From: Topomyia yanbarensis
Lineage: Eukaryota > Arthropoda > Insecta > Diptera > Culicidae
Reading direction: 5' to 3'
Assembly (NCBI RefSeq): GCF_030247195.1
Contig: NC_080672.1
Coordinates: 12,152,001-12,216,000 of the forward strand
Length of the DNA stretch: 64,000 nt
The notes beneath the pieces were generated by a model that saw only the letters and a list, made by a program, of their open reading frames with translations, made no database searches and was not told where the DNA came from. Of this stretch, positions 20,691 through 32,869 are shown in pieces (positions within the stretch are counted from its first letter, which is position 1; every line of letters begins with the position of its first letter). The position numbers were made by a program, and so were the translations under genes.

Positions 20691-23395
20691 GAACACTCCA
20701 GCACCTCAAGCCAACCTGTAACTCGGGAACCAAAAGTCAGAACTGAACTAAATTCAATAGCAGTTAATGGGAGTACTATATCTTTCATTTGAAATCAAGT
20801 TTGTAAAAATCGGTTATGAGTTTACTGTGAAATTCAAACTTAGTTAGTTCCCCAGGGGGCATCAAGAACCATCATAGGTGGCCAATGTGATCAAAGCCAC
20901 TTTGATTGGTCATTAGTGACCTAGACCCAGTGGCGGTGCTAAGGGGGGGGGGGGGGGAAGGGGGCAGCAGATGCTACTCAACATAATTATCTATTAGTGA
21001 TTATCATTGTTCATTAATTGCGATAAACGTTAAGTTCGTGTGAAACGTTTGAATTCATATTGTTTTGGCGACTGTAAAAGATTAAGAGTGTTAATGATCA
21101 CAAATACGACGGATCTGACGGAACAAAACAATATATATCTGGACCTGAACCTCAAACGTAACGATCTTAGCAAATGCAAGCGAAAATTGTTTTTAAAAAA
21201 TCCTTTATTAATAACTTAACCCATTTTGAGAAAAAAAAAACTATAATGGCCTGAAGTTAACAAAAGGAAGAATAAAGCTGAAAGTTCAGTTTATGTCTCA
21301 CAAATATGGAACAAGAAAAATTGGATTCTTACTGCTATAATTTAAAGTAAATTTGATGTTAATTTTTTGTCTTATGTTTATATTAACACTGTCTAATTGT
21401 GGCAAATACATCCCACACGCTATACGGCGTTTTATTTAATTTCAATAACGTTTCCAAACTCACAATAGCAATAGGTTTTTGACAACGGCGAAATTTTTGA
21501 ACTAATCCCTTTAACTCTCTTGTTACCTACCGTATCAATCAGTCTAATACCACCAGTCTCAGTTTTGTGCCCTGAACACCACTTTGACTTTCCTTTGTTG
21601 TTCGACTTTCGAACAATAACTGAGTGTGTAATTGAAAATCGCACACTTATCGTGACTTACTTTATGACTTATCTGCACTTAGTTTATAAAGTAAATAAAG
21701 ATATCGAAATATGAAGACTTTTATAAAAAAAGCACGAATTTTTTTTTAGGAAATCCTTGGAAAGTGACACGGAAAATCGAAACCATCAATATAGAGTACC
21801 AACAGATCACTAAAGTTTGAAAACATGTAAAAAATAACTTCACTGCAGATTTGTTTTTCAAAGGTTAACTGCTTGATGCCGAGGGCCGGAGTATTTTTTC
21901 AGGAGACACTATGACGGACTGACAGCATCTAAATGTCGGTTTAAATAGTTGCGATCGACGGTGTTGTTACCGTTTCGATTAGGTGATGCGTGGGGTGAAG
22001 CGGTTGCTTGTTTCAAGGACCGCTTTCTCCAGTGAGTGAAGATTTTCAATGACGATCGCATAGGATGGGACAAAGTTGTATGTCCCTTCGAACTCGTATC
22101 CGTTCGCAGTATTGCTGTGTTGGATTTGTTCTTCACAAGGTTGGTACCGCGCGTCATGTTTTGCACTAAATAAAGGCAAATAGGCCATTGTAGTAATAAA
22201 ACCGCGAGTGGCTAGTACGCAGAGAATCAAAGTCCAATCAAAGCCGCTCTAAGCACTTTTTTACAGAAATACTAAGGAAGACCACGTCTCACCATGACAA
22301 ATCGTTATGCTCTCTTGGCTCGGGAAGAGTATGACTCTGATGATCCACATCGTGAGACATCTGTTACTGCTCCTAAAAACTGTAATCGAACGAGATTTTT
22401 TTGTTAAGGTAAAAACATTTGTTATGAACGACCGAATATAACAGCTACAGGGATCGCTGACACAAAGCCGAAGCAAACAGCTCCAGGTCTTGGAAATTTG
22501 AGAGCTTTCAGCATTTCAAGAAACACCAAAAAGTGGGTTATCTTCTCGCTGATAAACGATCTAACGTTCTTCATGGTCTTAGCTACAATTTTAAAGAGGT
22601 GACTTGATTTACTACCCATGATCAAATATTTGTCCCTTTTTTGTTGCTATCTAACTAAGAAAACGAGCGTTAAGTTTGCAACAAATTTCACTATTTTCAA
22701 TTGGAAGTCAGTGCAGCTCGTTATTTAATCTTCTATCAACTTTAGATTTGATTTCAATGTTATTTATTGTGAAGGACTCTACTCCTATTCAGATAGGGCC
22801 GTTGCGTACTCTTTTGACACTGTTGGTGGAATTTCAGTTCAGTGCCCCATTTTCAATTCGACTCACGAACAATAATTTAGCGTGCATAGCGCATTTATCA
22901 TACTTATTTTAATATTCATCCTTACTTATTGTATACAGCAGATTTCAGCGTGCCTGTAAGCTTGGCGCCCTTAGCAGGGGTCAACCTGACCAACCAAGCA
23001 CTACAGGTCTGCATAGCCCATTGACTAACCAGCTCAATGAACATTTTGTAGCTGGTTTGCTTCGTACCGTATCGTACTTTGTTCGACCGAGTCTAAAGTA
23101 CCTGCCAGAATACATCTCTGAATTTTACTGCTGGTGGGCTCATCGGCGGTCACCATCCTCACCATACAATCCTCCGGTAAAATCTCTTCCTCTTAAGTCT
23201 TCTGAATCATCCAGTGAAGTGCTCTACCCAATTACCTCATTTGTCATAATACTGTTTCCACCTATCGATAATTTCAAACATATCTCCCGTGACACATAGC
23301 CTTCGCGAGTATAGCTCTATCGCCACGTTATCTGGATCTACCGTTATTTTCGTCCGAATACCGAGTTTCTTCTGATCCGTGCTTGTTTGTATCTA

Positions 23396-24552
23396 ATGTT
23401 TCAAAGATTTTCTTCCATTTAATTCCACTATGTTGTGGTGGATATTGTTACCGTCGAGGCAATTCAATTAAAATAAAAGAAAGCATAATTAAAATAAAGA
23501 ATAAAAAAATGTTAAATGTTGTGTTTGTATTTAGGATTAAAAAAATATAATTATACACGTATTAAAAATAATAAAACTTACCTTACTTTAAAATCAAAAA
23601 TCACACTCTAGGAACAAAATTTAAAAGACAGTTAGGAGATAGATAAAACAAAATTTGTTAAAACACATTGACAAGATTCAACCCTGTTGTTGCTACCAAC
23701 GTAATAAAAAGGTTAAGACTGTCGGAGTCGAAAAGGGAATAAGAAAAGGGAGCTAAAAAAAGGGAAAAAGGAAGAGCTACTGGGTTCTGAGCGAAGGGAA
23801 AGGGTTATTCCGGTGCAACCATTCGACGAAGCACATCATCGAAGTTTTTTTGACGAAGATTTTTAAAAGTGAAAATTAACACCGCAGTTGAATAATTAGT
23901 TATTCACCACGGTTCAAACTACCAACGATTCGGTGGAAAATAGATACGAATCAGGACCCGAAAATCTAGCCTTCAAGCAAGTGCTGCGGTTAGCAGAAGC
24001 GAGAATCCGCCCAGAGACAAACCCGTGGGAACCGATCGGTCTGGAAAGACGATCACGGGACACCCGAAAAGGAAATTCGTCCGACACGGGTGAAGCAAAC
24101 CACGAGCTCCCAGCAGGCACACGACGACCGCTACAGTGTATTCCAGCTTCTCCCGCCCAGCGATCTACATAACGCCACAGCGTAGATCACTTCCCGCCTT
24201 CAACATCACCATCACGAGCAGCATCAGCAGCAGCCAGCCGGCCAACATACACGTCACACCAGATACACATTGTAAGTTGATAGGGAATAAAAGTGTAAAT
24301 TAAAAAGAGTTGTTTTACGTTTCTTCCCGGTCCCTTAATCAGCATCTATATTAAAGAGCCGACCCTGAGAGCAAGCGTGCTACTCACGATCGAGCTAGCG
24401 GCCCGAAAAATAAGGCTGTTGCAAAGCCCAGCCTCGCTAGATCCCCGTGGCTTGACCAGGGATCGAGGTCCTTGCACGGTTAACCCTTCTGGACCGTAGA
24501 GTAACAATATATAGTGGAATTAAATGGAAGAAAATCTTTGAAACATTACGTA
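23396..24552. mobile_element. Segment with about 37-bp inverted ends, possibly LTR-derived
   Basis: The left end from ATGTTTCAAAGATTTTCTTC to CCACTAT is matched as a reverse complement at about 24513-24552, and a further inner ATATTGTTAC block also matches. The interior has a G/C-rich open frame (23933-24172) of unknown nature. The last part (about 24290-24500) contains an AATAAA-like tract and sequence that resembles an LTR R/U5 region, which is only an impression. Identity is unresolved. Confidence 0.35.
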
Positions 24553-24559
24553 CATTCCA

Positions 24560-25130
24560 CTAAGACCTCCGTTCGCGTATATATTGTTTGTATCGTTTCT
24601 CGTTCACTTTCGTATGGTGCTGCATCATTCTTGCCTTTGCTGTATTCTTCTCTTTATCTCAATAGTGCTACCTGTGGTGCTTCATAAGTTGCTCCAGCCA
24701 TCAAGAGTAGTCACACCTACCTATTCTTCCGTTGGTAGGGCCGTCTCCAGCTTCTGCACGTATTTCTGCAGCACCATCGTAGCTGCCAGATGTTGAGCCT
24801 CGGCGTCCATGCTCACTAGTGTTGTACTAACATTTCTGTGGTTGTGAATATCACGTATCGTTGGCCGTTGTCGTTCGTAACGGAGTGCAGACTGTCCGGT
24901 TCATTCACCGGTTTGTACCTACTAACCTATCTGGGCGTTTATGTCGCCGTAAATCAGTTTAACATCCCATCGTGAGCAGCTGTCATAGAAACGCTCCAGA
25001 TCCGCCTAAAATGCATCTTTTTCATTCGCTGGTTTGCCTTTATGTGGGCAGTGAACGTTGAAGATACGGTAGTTGAAGAAACGGGCTTTTGCTTCTTACT
25101 ACACACATTCTCTTGCTATTACTTGTGCAA
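24560..25130 (-). pseudogene. RTE-like LINE endonuclease fragment
   Basis: The minus strand reads FFNYRIFNVHCPHKGKP, then a stop, then ADLERFYDSCSRWDVKLIYGDINAQ. This is the early part of an APE-type LINE endonuclease, followed by scrambled downstream pieces. The same segment occurs on the plus strand at 46343-46900, where a hAT element has split it. Several stops make it non-functional. Confidence 0.6.
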
Positions 25131-27465
25131 GCGTGGACGAATCTTTTCTAGGTTGTTTGTTGTGCCCAAGGATGCAAAATGCCTACCTTTTCTACGGCTG
25201 TAATATTTTTGCCTACATTCTCCTTTTTATTCTTTGACGCTGCTGCCGTTCGCTACTGCAGGACGCTCAGCGCTGTATGGCAGCCTGTGTGTAAAGCAAT
25301 AACATGATAAAAAATACCACCCCTAGTACAGCCACCAGACGCGAGCAGTACAGTTTCTCTTTCCTTGAATTACACTTTTTAATATTTTTAATCTATTAAT
25401 TATTTTTAACCACAAACAACGACAATGAATGCGGTTCATTTACGACACGACCGGCATCAACTCTTTCGTGTGCTATCTCTTTGAATGGACAGAGAAGAGT
25501 GTACAAAGCGAGAGGTCAAACTTTACTGCGCCACACTCTCACCGAGCAGCCGGAGTACAGCAGCAAATTAAAAATGTAGTTTACTTCTGTACGGAAAAGT
25601 GTACTCGGTCTGGTTACCGTTCTGGCAGCAGCAGCAGTGATGTGTCGCTGTGACGGGCTATCCGGCTTGTGTAAATGTAAATATACCGGGTATATGTAGT
25701 TTACCGGTACCGTCCGCATCCCTGGTTGTGCCGCCGCTCTGGTAGAATGTGGCTGCTCGATGTTAGCTTTTTCACACCTTCTGTCCTGCCGAGCAAAGTT
25801 TGTGCAATGCTACGACCCCTTAGTTACGAGTTTACAGCCCGTCGTGTAAAATTCGGTCGATCCCCTGGAAGTCAAGCGCCTTACAGTTCCAAATTTCCAA
25901 TAGCACTTTTGTCATAGCATGACTTAATTGATCCGATCCGTTCGCAAAGCTGTGTTTCCGAACGGCTTGTTACACCTGCACAAACTTACTATCTGGTGGG
26001 AGGCTTCTCATTTCGCTACTGAAGGTGACGATAGCCCACAGATTATGTGTCCAACAAAAAGAAAACAGGCCGTCCCGGGTAGCCGCCAATTCAAAAGTTT
26101 TTAGATATGTCAATTTTTAAATGATTTAGGACACCTTTTGGATGTTTTGAATTCAGGAAATCATCCACTTTTAGAATCAGTGAAATTGAACACGACGAAT
26201 ATATCTGGTTAATCCTGCTAATCCGATTTTCCAGTACTTAGAAACAATTTGTAACCTTGGAATTATTTCGGAGGGTTCTTATCGTTGTGGGATCATATGA
26301 CGATTTGACCTCGGAACGGTCACTCACGGCCTTGCGGGTACCTGCTCCAGAAAGAGCGTTGCGGGGTCAATTATATTATTATACATTTTATATCCCAGTA
26401 TTGGGGCTTACCTCCAGAAATCCGAATAACTGTGATCCAGATGCATTTTTACAGATTTTAAAAGTGGTTGAGTTCTGAAATTCAAAACATTCAAATGTGT
26501 CTATATTGGAGAAAAAATGCCATAGCTACGAGTATTTCGGTTTTGGGGGTACTCGGCTACCCTGCCGGGCTGTTACGGGTTAAATAAATCCAAAAGCCCT
26601 TCCTCAAACCTCCGATCACTGTATCATTAGTTTTTTTTTTCACAAAAGCGATGCTTGGTATTATTCCAAGATGTCACTAAGTTGCAATTTCCAGTTTGAG
26701 AAAAAGTACTGCAATTTAATGAATTAAAATCTGCAAAGGGGTTTGCTGTTGGACACATAACGGTTAAATGCGACCTTGTGAACAGAGTTGTAACCTCACT
26801 TTGCTCATCGTGATTAATACGCAACGCTGCCGCAAAGCTACTTGGTCAAGTTTGAATACGTTTTATTCGGTTGATTCCAAATGGATAAAAAGTGTATTCA
26901 TTTCATTATTGGAAGTTTAATAAAAAAAATAAATCGTTTTTAGGTGCAATATATTTACAACCGCGGAAAACTCTATTGATGAGATAGTTTGGTTATTCAG
27001 CAAAATGTAAGGGAGCGGCAAATTTAACTTTTAACCCCGAGCGGCAAAAAGCCTAGCGCCGCCACTGCCTAGACCCGCTAATCCAAGTAATGTTGAGCCC
27101 ATTTGAATATGCATTACATCATTCAGACATCATAGGGTTACCAGTTTATATGGGAATTTGCTGTGTGACCACACTCTTCAACCCGTAACTCCGGAACCGG
27201 GGGTCCGATCAATTAAAAAATCAATAGTGTCTTATGGGAGCGTTATACCGTTCATTTGACTAAGTTTGTACAAATCGGTTCAGCCATCTCTAAGAAAAGT
27301 GAGTGACATTATTTGACACACACACATACACACACAGACATTTTGCGATCTCGACAAACTGAATCGAATGGGATATGACACTCCGACCTCTGGGACTCGG
27401 TTGAAAAGTTGATTTTTGAAGTGAATTCGCAGGCTTTCTTTATATGAGAAAGGCAAAAAGCTCTA

Positions 27466-27650
27466 CATTACTTGGATGTTCCAGTTCCCGCTTACCGATG
27501 GCACCCAGAAGCTTCGAGAAAGTCGCTAAGTTGCTAAAATAAATTCAAAACTCTTTATCGGAAATTGTTGACTCGATTTTCACAAACTTTGTATCAAATC
27601 GCATTTCATTAGGAACGGAGTTCTGGTGCCGGAGTTATGAGTTAAGCCGG
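27466..27650 (+). repeat. Repeat A-associated module, uninterrupted copy
   Basis: It follows directly after the terminal hairpin of Repeat A copy 2 and matches 14341-14498 plus 16317-16440. It is the empty-site reference for the hAT insertion at 14499-16316. Confidence 0.6.
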
Positions 27651-27842
27651 AGGCCGATGTCGTTGAGATTTTTCAGAGGTGAAAAATCTGTGGTCACGCC
27701 GGAAGGGAAGTAAAGCCGTTGATCCCCGGTCCACGAGTTGATGGGCCAATACCTAGTCCGGCTAGTAGAGGCACCTCTCTGGCGTCGGTGTTTTCCATCG
27801 TTGCAGATTGAGGAAAATAACTAGGACATGAAGAAGAAGAAG
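27651..27842 (+). mobile_element. Short LINE 3' end with GAA tail
   Basis: About 190 bp of G/C-richer sequence ends in GAAGAAGAAGAAG, the kind of simple 3' tail made by some LINE clades. There is no coding part, and its clade cannot be judged. The following interval 27843-28379 shows nothing I recognise. Confidence 0.35.
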
Positions 27843-28379
27843 AGCGCAAGGGGACTACTTTATGTCAGAAGGTTTTTTTTCCAAAATCATGTTAACTTCT
27901 TGATTTATTGTGTGGATGCAATTGAATGTCGCGCTCGTAAAAATAAAAGGGTATGTTCAAAAACTGCGTAACACGCATCTAGTAATCTTGTTTTGGAGAG
28001 TCAAGCCGAGAAAAACGCTGTTCAAGATATACTTTTTCATTGAGCCTTATGAATTAGACAACCTTGTTTTAGTATTCTTCTAAAAGTAGTTTTGATTGTT
28101 TCCGGAATACAAAGACATTTCCGACAAAAATTCGAATAGTACTGTTATATTTAATATGCAGGTCAGTTCATCTATCTGAATGATTCCACAATGAATTTCT
28201 TCAATACACATAGTTTAAATGCTTCTAGAAACGATAGCGTTTTTATATTTTTGCACCATTGTAACTACACTACTTAACTTGCCAATTATCGATTACAGTT
28301 TTTTTTCAAGGCTGTCAAACTAGTACGCTAATAAAAATCCCAAAATAAGAGTAAATTTTAGATCATATAGGGTAAGTGT

Positions 28380-30400
28380 ACCAGTTATAGCAATAGTTAT
28401 TTTAGTCTAGCATATTTTAACGATTTTTATGCAAACCAAAAGTCACATTCTTTGCAACTTTTCAATTTCAGGAAGTTGCAAGTATCCGCAATGAGTAAAC
28501 AATCAAGAAAAATATAGATATTACTCATTGTCGTTCTTTAAATGGTTTTGTTATCCGTTTCGTTTTACACCAGTTATGGCAATACTGTTCCTTTACTAAC
28601 CACAAACATGTACCAGTTGTGCCATATGGTGTGTGCCATTTGTGGCATTACTGTGTACCGGTTTTGCCCGAAAAAATGTTCTTTAATTAATTAGCATATG
28701 GTTATTTTATCCCAAATCTGATTCACCTTTGTGTTGTTTGTATTATTCATAGTTATTAGTAGCCAAGGTTGACGAAAGGCTGTGGTACGAAAGTGTGGGA
28801 TGAGTAGATGCAGCATGTAGTACTTGTTTATGTGCAATGCATTTAGTATAATCTACACTATCAGCTCTAAAAGGGTAAAGGCCACAACTTTCAAAGCCAT
28901 TGTGAATATGTGAAGCGCCAACTTTGAACCATACGTCTCCATGCATCTTTTAGCGGTTTGAAAACGGCAACATCCGCCGGCTGCGTAATATGAGTGGTGT
29001 TTGGATAAAGTGATACCAATATAATACCCAACTCTTGACAAAGGTCTGCTATCTCCATTGCTTTATGGGAACGGTGGCCGTCCACAAAGAAATCCACAGG
29101 AAATTTGACAGCTTGTTGCACAAGAAAGGGATGAAACACTTATTTGATGTAAAACCGAAAATTATCAACATCCATCCAGCCACGATCACTAAGTCCTATA
29201 GCCCACTCGTTTGGAAAACTTTCTGCTACTTCTTTACGTATTCGTTTTCCGGGTAGGATTACTTGAGGAGTAACTACCGCACTGAAGGAGAACATTACCG
29301 TCACATTTTGTTTCCCAGGAGCCTGTTCTACTTCATAGACGTTACGGGACCCAGTTCGAGCAATGACTTCTTTCGTTTTTGGATGAAGATAGAAGGAAGT
29401 TTCATCGCCATTGTAGATCCTAGTTGGGTCTTCCATAATATCAAAGAATTCATTTTCCTGTAACCAATCTTTAGTCATGGTGAACCATCCACGGATGTCT
29501 TCTTCACTGACTCGACTACTGGCCGTCGTTACCGCTTCCGGCTTACGCAGTGAAAGACCAGGATTTCTTCTTAAAAAAGCACCAAACCATTTACGGCCTA
29601 AACCAAAAAATCTTGTTGTTAACATGAATATTAAGTTTGGCTTACGTGACTGTACCCGGTATGTTGTTTATAATAGGCGTTTGGCGTTACATGCGAGCCA
29701 CAACATAGCTCTTGCGCCGCACACAACCCTCTCCTTGCCTAACCATGTATCTGATATGAGCTAATATAAAAATACGTTTTTCAACACACTAACCTTGCTG
29801 GTGTGCCAAGAAAATGCTACTTAAGGAAGCTAGAACATTTTCCTATACAATCAATCCGAGTTTTTGACGGAATGCCATCTGTAGCTCCTATTTTGTGCGA
29901 AAATATCACCCCTCTTCATTTGGGGTTTCTTTTCGAAACACTCTTATTTTTCTTCTTCTCGTTTTCATTGCATTTTTTCAAATGCACTTTTTTCACACAA
30001 AGGAAAATGTTCGTAAACTCTCATTTGTGCGTTTGAATTTTCACTTCAGATTTCAGTTTTTCTCAATGTAAACAAGCGAGTTGGTGCCTAGCAACGTGGT
30101 TTCTACATATCTTCACCTTGATGGTTTCTTCCGAGCATTTTTCACTGTCGGGTTTTCGCTTAGAACCAACCATTGTACTTTGAAGTTTATACTGAACAGT
30201 AATTAGGTATGCACAATCACACAAAACACTAAAAAGTTATGCCTAGACAGTTATTTGCAGAGTCGTAGAATGTACACAAGCTTATAGCCACAACTGGAAC
30301 AGTGAAAAAACGGCCTACTTCGCACGATGCGAAATAAGGAACACGGCTTGTCAAGTGTACCAGTTGTAGCAGTAGTGTATGAACAAATAAATATGGATAA
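28380..30400 (-). mobile_element. pogo-type DNA transposon, decayed
   Basis: The left end begins GGGTAAGTGTACCAG after a TA. The subterminal motif ACCAGTTGTGCCA recurs in both orientations at 28385, 28572, 28612 and 30295 (inverted). A matching right terminus was not found, so the right boundary is approximate. Inside, on the minus strand, is a broken transposase of the CENP-B/DDE_1 type. Confidence 0.65.
28743..30173 (-). pseudogene. pogo-type transposase (CENP-B-like HTH and DDE_1 domain), broken
   Basis: A start at 30173 gives MVGSKRKPDSEKCSEET, which has the basic N-terminus of pogo transposases, but this frame stops early. From 29625 downwards the HTH/linker and first half of the catalytic domain are open, with the first Asp in IYNGDETSF. 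A TAA at 29142-29140 interrupts it. The same frame continues with FVDGHRSHKA (second Asp) and THITQPADVAVFKPLK (third Asp). After about 28940 the frame shifts, and the C-terminal NGFESCGLYPF motif is in another frame (28743-28946). The order of motifs leaves no doubt about the family, and the gene is dead. Confidence 0.85.
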
Positions 30401-32344
30401 ATGGTGTATACTTTTTATTTATTTTTACTAAAACTACTTGTATTAAATTTGCCTAGAACGTTATTTGTTAATATTTATTGTGCGTATTGTACTCATTTTT
30501 TATTGAATTGGAAACGTGTATTCTTAGCTGAACTAGTAGTTTCACGGCGGGTATGATAATTTGAAATGAAATAACGATAAAAGATTGCAAGACTTTTGTA
30601 ATGTTATCAAAAGCATCCAAAATAAACAGTACATGTATTATAGTTCCACTCTGTAACAATGAATTTGGTAGTAACCAAAGGTTTTGCTTGATAAAAGTGT
30701 TTTTTTTCAGGAGACGTAAATTTAAACGATTTTTTCTAAGTATGTTTCTCCCTGCCTTTTCGCCTTTTCAAACCAGTGGTAGAACTTATAGTTGAGGAAC
30801 AAAGAGTCATCGAGGAATGTTAACGTTACACACTTTTCTTCAGTACACCGTAGATCTTCCAAAAAAGTTTTTTAATGTTTTTGTTAATAGCTGATAAACG
30901 GAAAAGGTGTTTTATTTTTCTGTAATTTACTACTTGCCAAGAGAAAAAGATTCTCTTAGTACTTTTTCATCTACGTCGACACAAATATTTTCTCTGGGTA
31001 GTCATTTACATCCGCACCTCAATATTTGAACAAAACATACATACACAATGACGAACAACATTATTGTGACTGTAATATTGATATATTACTTTTTGCTTTG
31101 AGAAAAATAACATAAGGTTTGGAATGATTATCAATAAAACAATGTAGTTTATGTATTGTCTCCAGTGCCAAGGCAAATATAATAAAATACGTTAGAAAAT
31201 CGTCCTACAAATGTTACTAAAACCACCAATCATTTCATTTTGGTTAAGTTTTTGAAGAAATATTAGAAGAAAACAAATTTCACACTGTTAGGTGGATTTT
31301 TTATGAAAAATGTGCTCAAAATCAAATATTTTAGCTTCTCTTGAATTATCATTGAAAAATAATATATAGAACAGCTGAAAATAATTTTGTCCAGCTTTTC
31401 GACCTAGTTACCCCATAGTGCGCTTATCTTCTTTAATTTTGGTGTAATGTAATTCCAGAGGACGGTATTTGAACTTTAACAGCTTATTAAACAGGATTTT
31501 TGTATTTCGACTTCGTCTCATCATTTGCCTTGTCCAGTTCCAGATCCAAATTCGTTTGGTCAAATCAAATGCTGAAAATGTTTTTTAACTGTCATTTTGA
31601 ACTACCTACCAAAATGCGTTAGAAACCTACCCACACAACACACAAATACACAGCCTACTACCCAAAACGCAGAAACAGCATAAAAATCCACCCACATGTG
31701 TGAGCTGTTCTCACCCGCGGTAAGCATAAACACTCACCAAACATTGCGAAGAGAAATCGAGCAATATTTTGATTTTTGACACTTGCAATCTAGAGCTGGT
31801 TCTGTGGAAATGCCGAGTAGGGTACTTACATATTAGCAATGAGATACGAGCGAATGCCGTATCCATACATAAACCGAGTGAAGAGAAAGAGAGAGTAAAT
31901 ACCGCATCATAGCTGCCTGCCATATAGCCCACACACAGCACCGCCTGCTTGTGAATGCTTTTCGGTTTGATGAAATGACTGCCACCAAAGCAGAGCACAG
32001 CATACTTTTGCTGCATGTTGAGCAGTGAGAACATTTCTGTAGGTACGTAGGATAGGTACACATTGCTCCGAAAACAAGTCTCGTTTAGCCACATTCCACC
32101 ATCATCGTTCGAAGTGCGGAGTAAAAAAAGAAGTCTCTCACCTGCTGCAAAAGTTAGATTGGATGTCCGAAAAAAGATAAATATTTTCACACAAAAATTT
32201 GCCTGCTTGGACACGAAACGGGGTCCCACGTTTCATTGTGATGATTGGTGCAATTGTAGCCTTTACCTATGGTCATACGTGACTTGTGATCTTTAAAGTG
32301 CGTTAAGGTGGTTCGGAACGAAAAGTGCTATCACAACAAAAAAA
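30401..32344. other. Interval upstream of the drebrin-like gene
   Basis: A/T-rich sequence with no recognised repeat until about 31600. The segment 31700-32344 immediately precedes the drebrin-like start codon and should contain its promoter and 5' UTR. A 172-codon open frame on the minus strand (31711-32229) has no domain I know and is not counted as a gene. No clear TATA or initiator could be singled out. Confidence 0.35.
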
Positions 32345-32599
32345 ATGTCAATAGATTTGGAGAAACATCGAGAATCCATCGTACGGGCCTGGAAGACGGT
32401 GGTGGACACCAAAAGTTCCACCAACTGGGCCCTATTTTCGTACGAGGGTCAAAGCAATGTGCTGAAGCTGCAGGAAACCGGCGAAGATGGCATTGCCGAA
32501 CTGGCCGCCGAGTTCAACTCTGGAAAGGTGCAGTACGGATTTGTACGGGTAGATAACAAAGAGACTGGAATTGCTAAGTTTGTGTTTATAAATTGGCAG
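32345..32599 (+). CDS. Drebrin-like actin-binding protein (Abp1/DBNL), exon 1
   Basis: Drebrin-like proteins bind F-actin and link it to endocytosis and dynamin-dependent membrane traffic at the cell cortex. This exon encodes residues 1-85 of the N-terminal ADF-homology domain: MSIDLEKHRESIVRAW, TNWALFSYEG, and the conserved KVQYGFVRVDN followed by KFVFINWQ. The ATG at 32345 is the first in the frame and fits the family start. The donor is CAG/GTAGGG at 32600, phase 0. The Drosophila counterpart is Abp1. No symbol is given because orthology was not tested by alignment. Confidence 0.93.
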
Positions 32600-32676
32600 G
32601 TAGGGAGTCATACTGATATCACTGACTGACTGACTAACCGGAGATAAGATAACAATCGGTTTCGGTTTAATTTTAG

Positions 32677-32869
32677 GGTGAAGGTGCTCCCACCTCTCGT
32701 AAGGGGTCATGTGCCAAGCATGTTCGGGACGTGAACAACCTGCTGAAGGGAGCGCACATAACAATTCATGCTGCCAACGAGGATGATGTTGAGGAAGCTC
32801 GGATCATGGAGAAACTCCAGAAAGTGGTGGTCAACGATTTCAAGGTCAAAGATTACTCGCGAGCCAATG
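32677..32869 (+). CDS. Drebrin-like actin-binding protein, exon 2 (end of ADF-H domain)
   Basis: After a 77-bp intron, the acceptor TTTTAG at 32676 opens [16 protein letters not shown] in phase 0. The exon continues through the end of the ADF-H domain ([14 protein letters not shown]) to [15 protein letters not shown]. The donor is ATG/GTGAGT at 32870, phase 1, with the lone G completed by the exon 30.9 kb downstream. Similarity to the family is even along its length and there is no decay. Confidence 0.93.

Larger units (their letters stand above)
20928..27067. mobile_element. hAT-type composite element H1, target duplication CCTAGACC
   Basis: Inverted ends CAGTGGCGGTGCTAAG (left) and the complement CAGTGGCGGCGCTAGG (right) are flanked by CCTAGACC at 20920-20927 and 27068-27075. 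The empty site is confirmed by the other Repeat A copies, which read through this point. At 6140 bp it holds no readable hAT transposase. It does hold a solo inverted-repeat segment (23396-24552) and an RTE-like LINE fragment (24560-25130). A second, inverted copy of this family lies at 34623-50124. A G-run follows the left terminus. No other gene is supported inside. Confidence 0.8.
20691..27465 (+). repeat. Repeat A copy 2, split by a 6.1-kb hAT element
   Basis: The left part (20691-20927) matches the central module of Repeat A. The right part (27068-27465) continues it through the CA microsatellite to the terminal hairpin CTTTCTTTATATGAGAAAG. Joined, they align to the copy at 61707-62625. 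The 5' end is missing, cut by the decayed LINE. Confidence 0.75.

Noticed and set aside
23396..24552. A complete LTR retrotransposon or solo LTR
   Set aside because: The matching ends are inverted, not direct, and no TG...CA boundaries with a 4-6-bp duplication could be set. It was kept only as an unresolved inverted-repeat segment.
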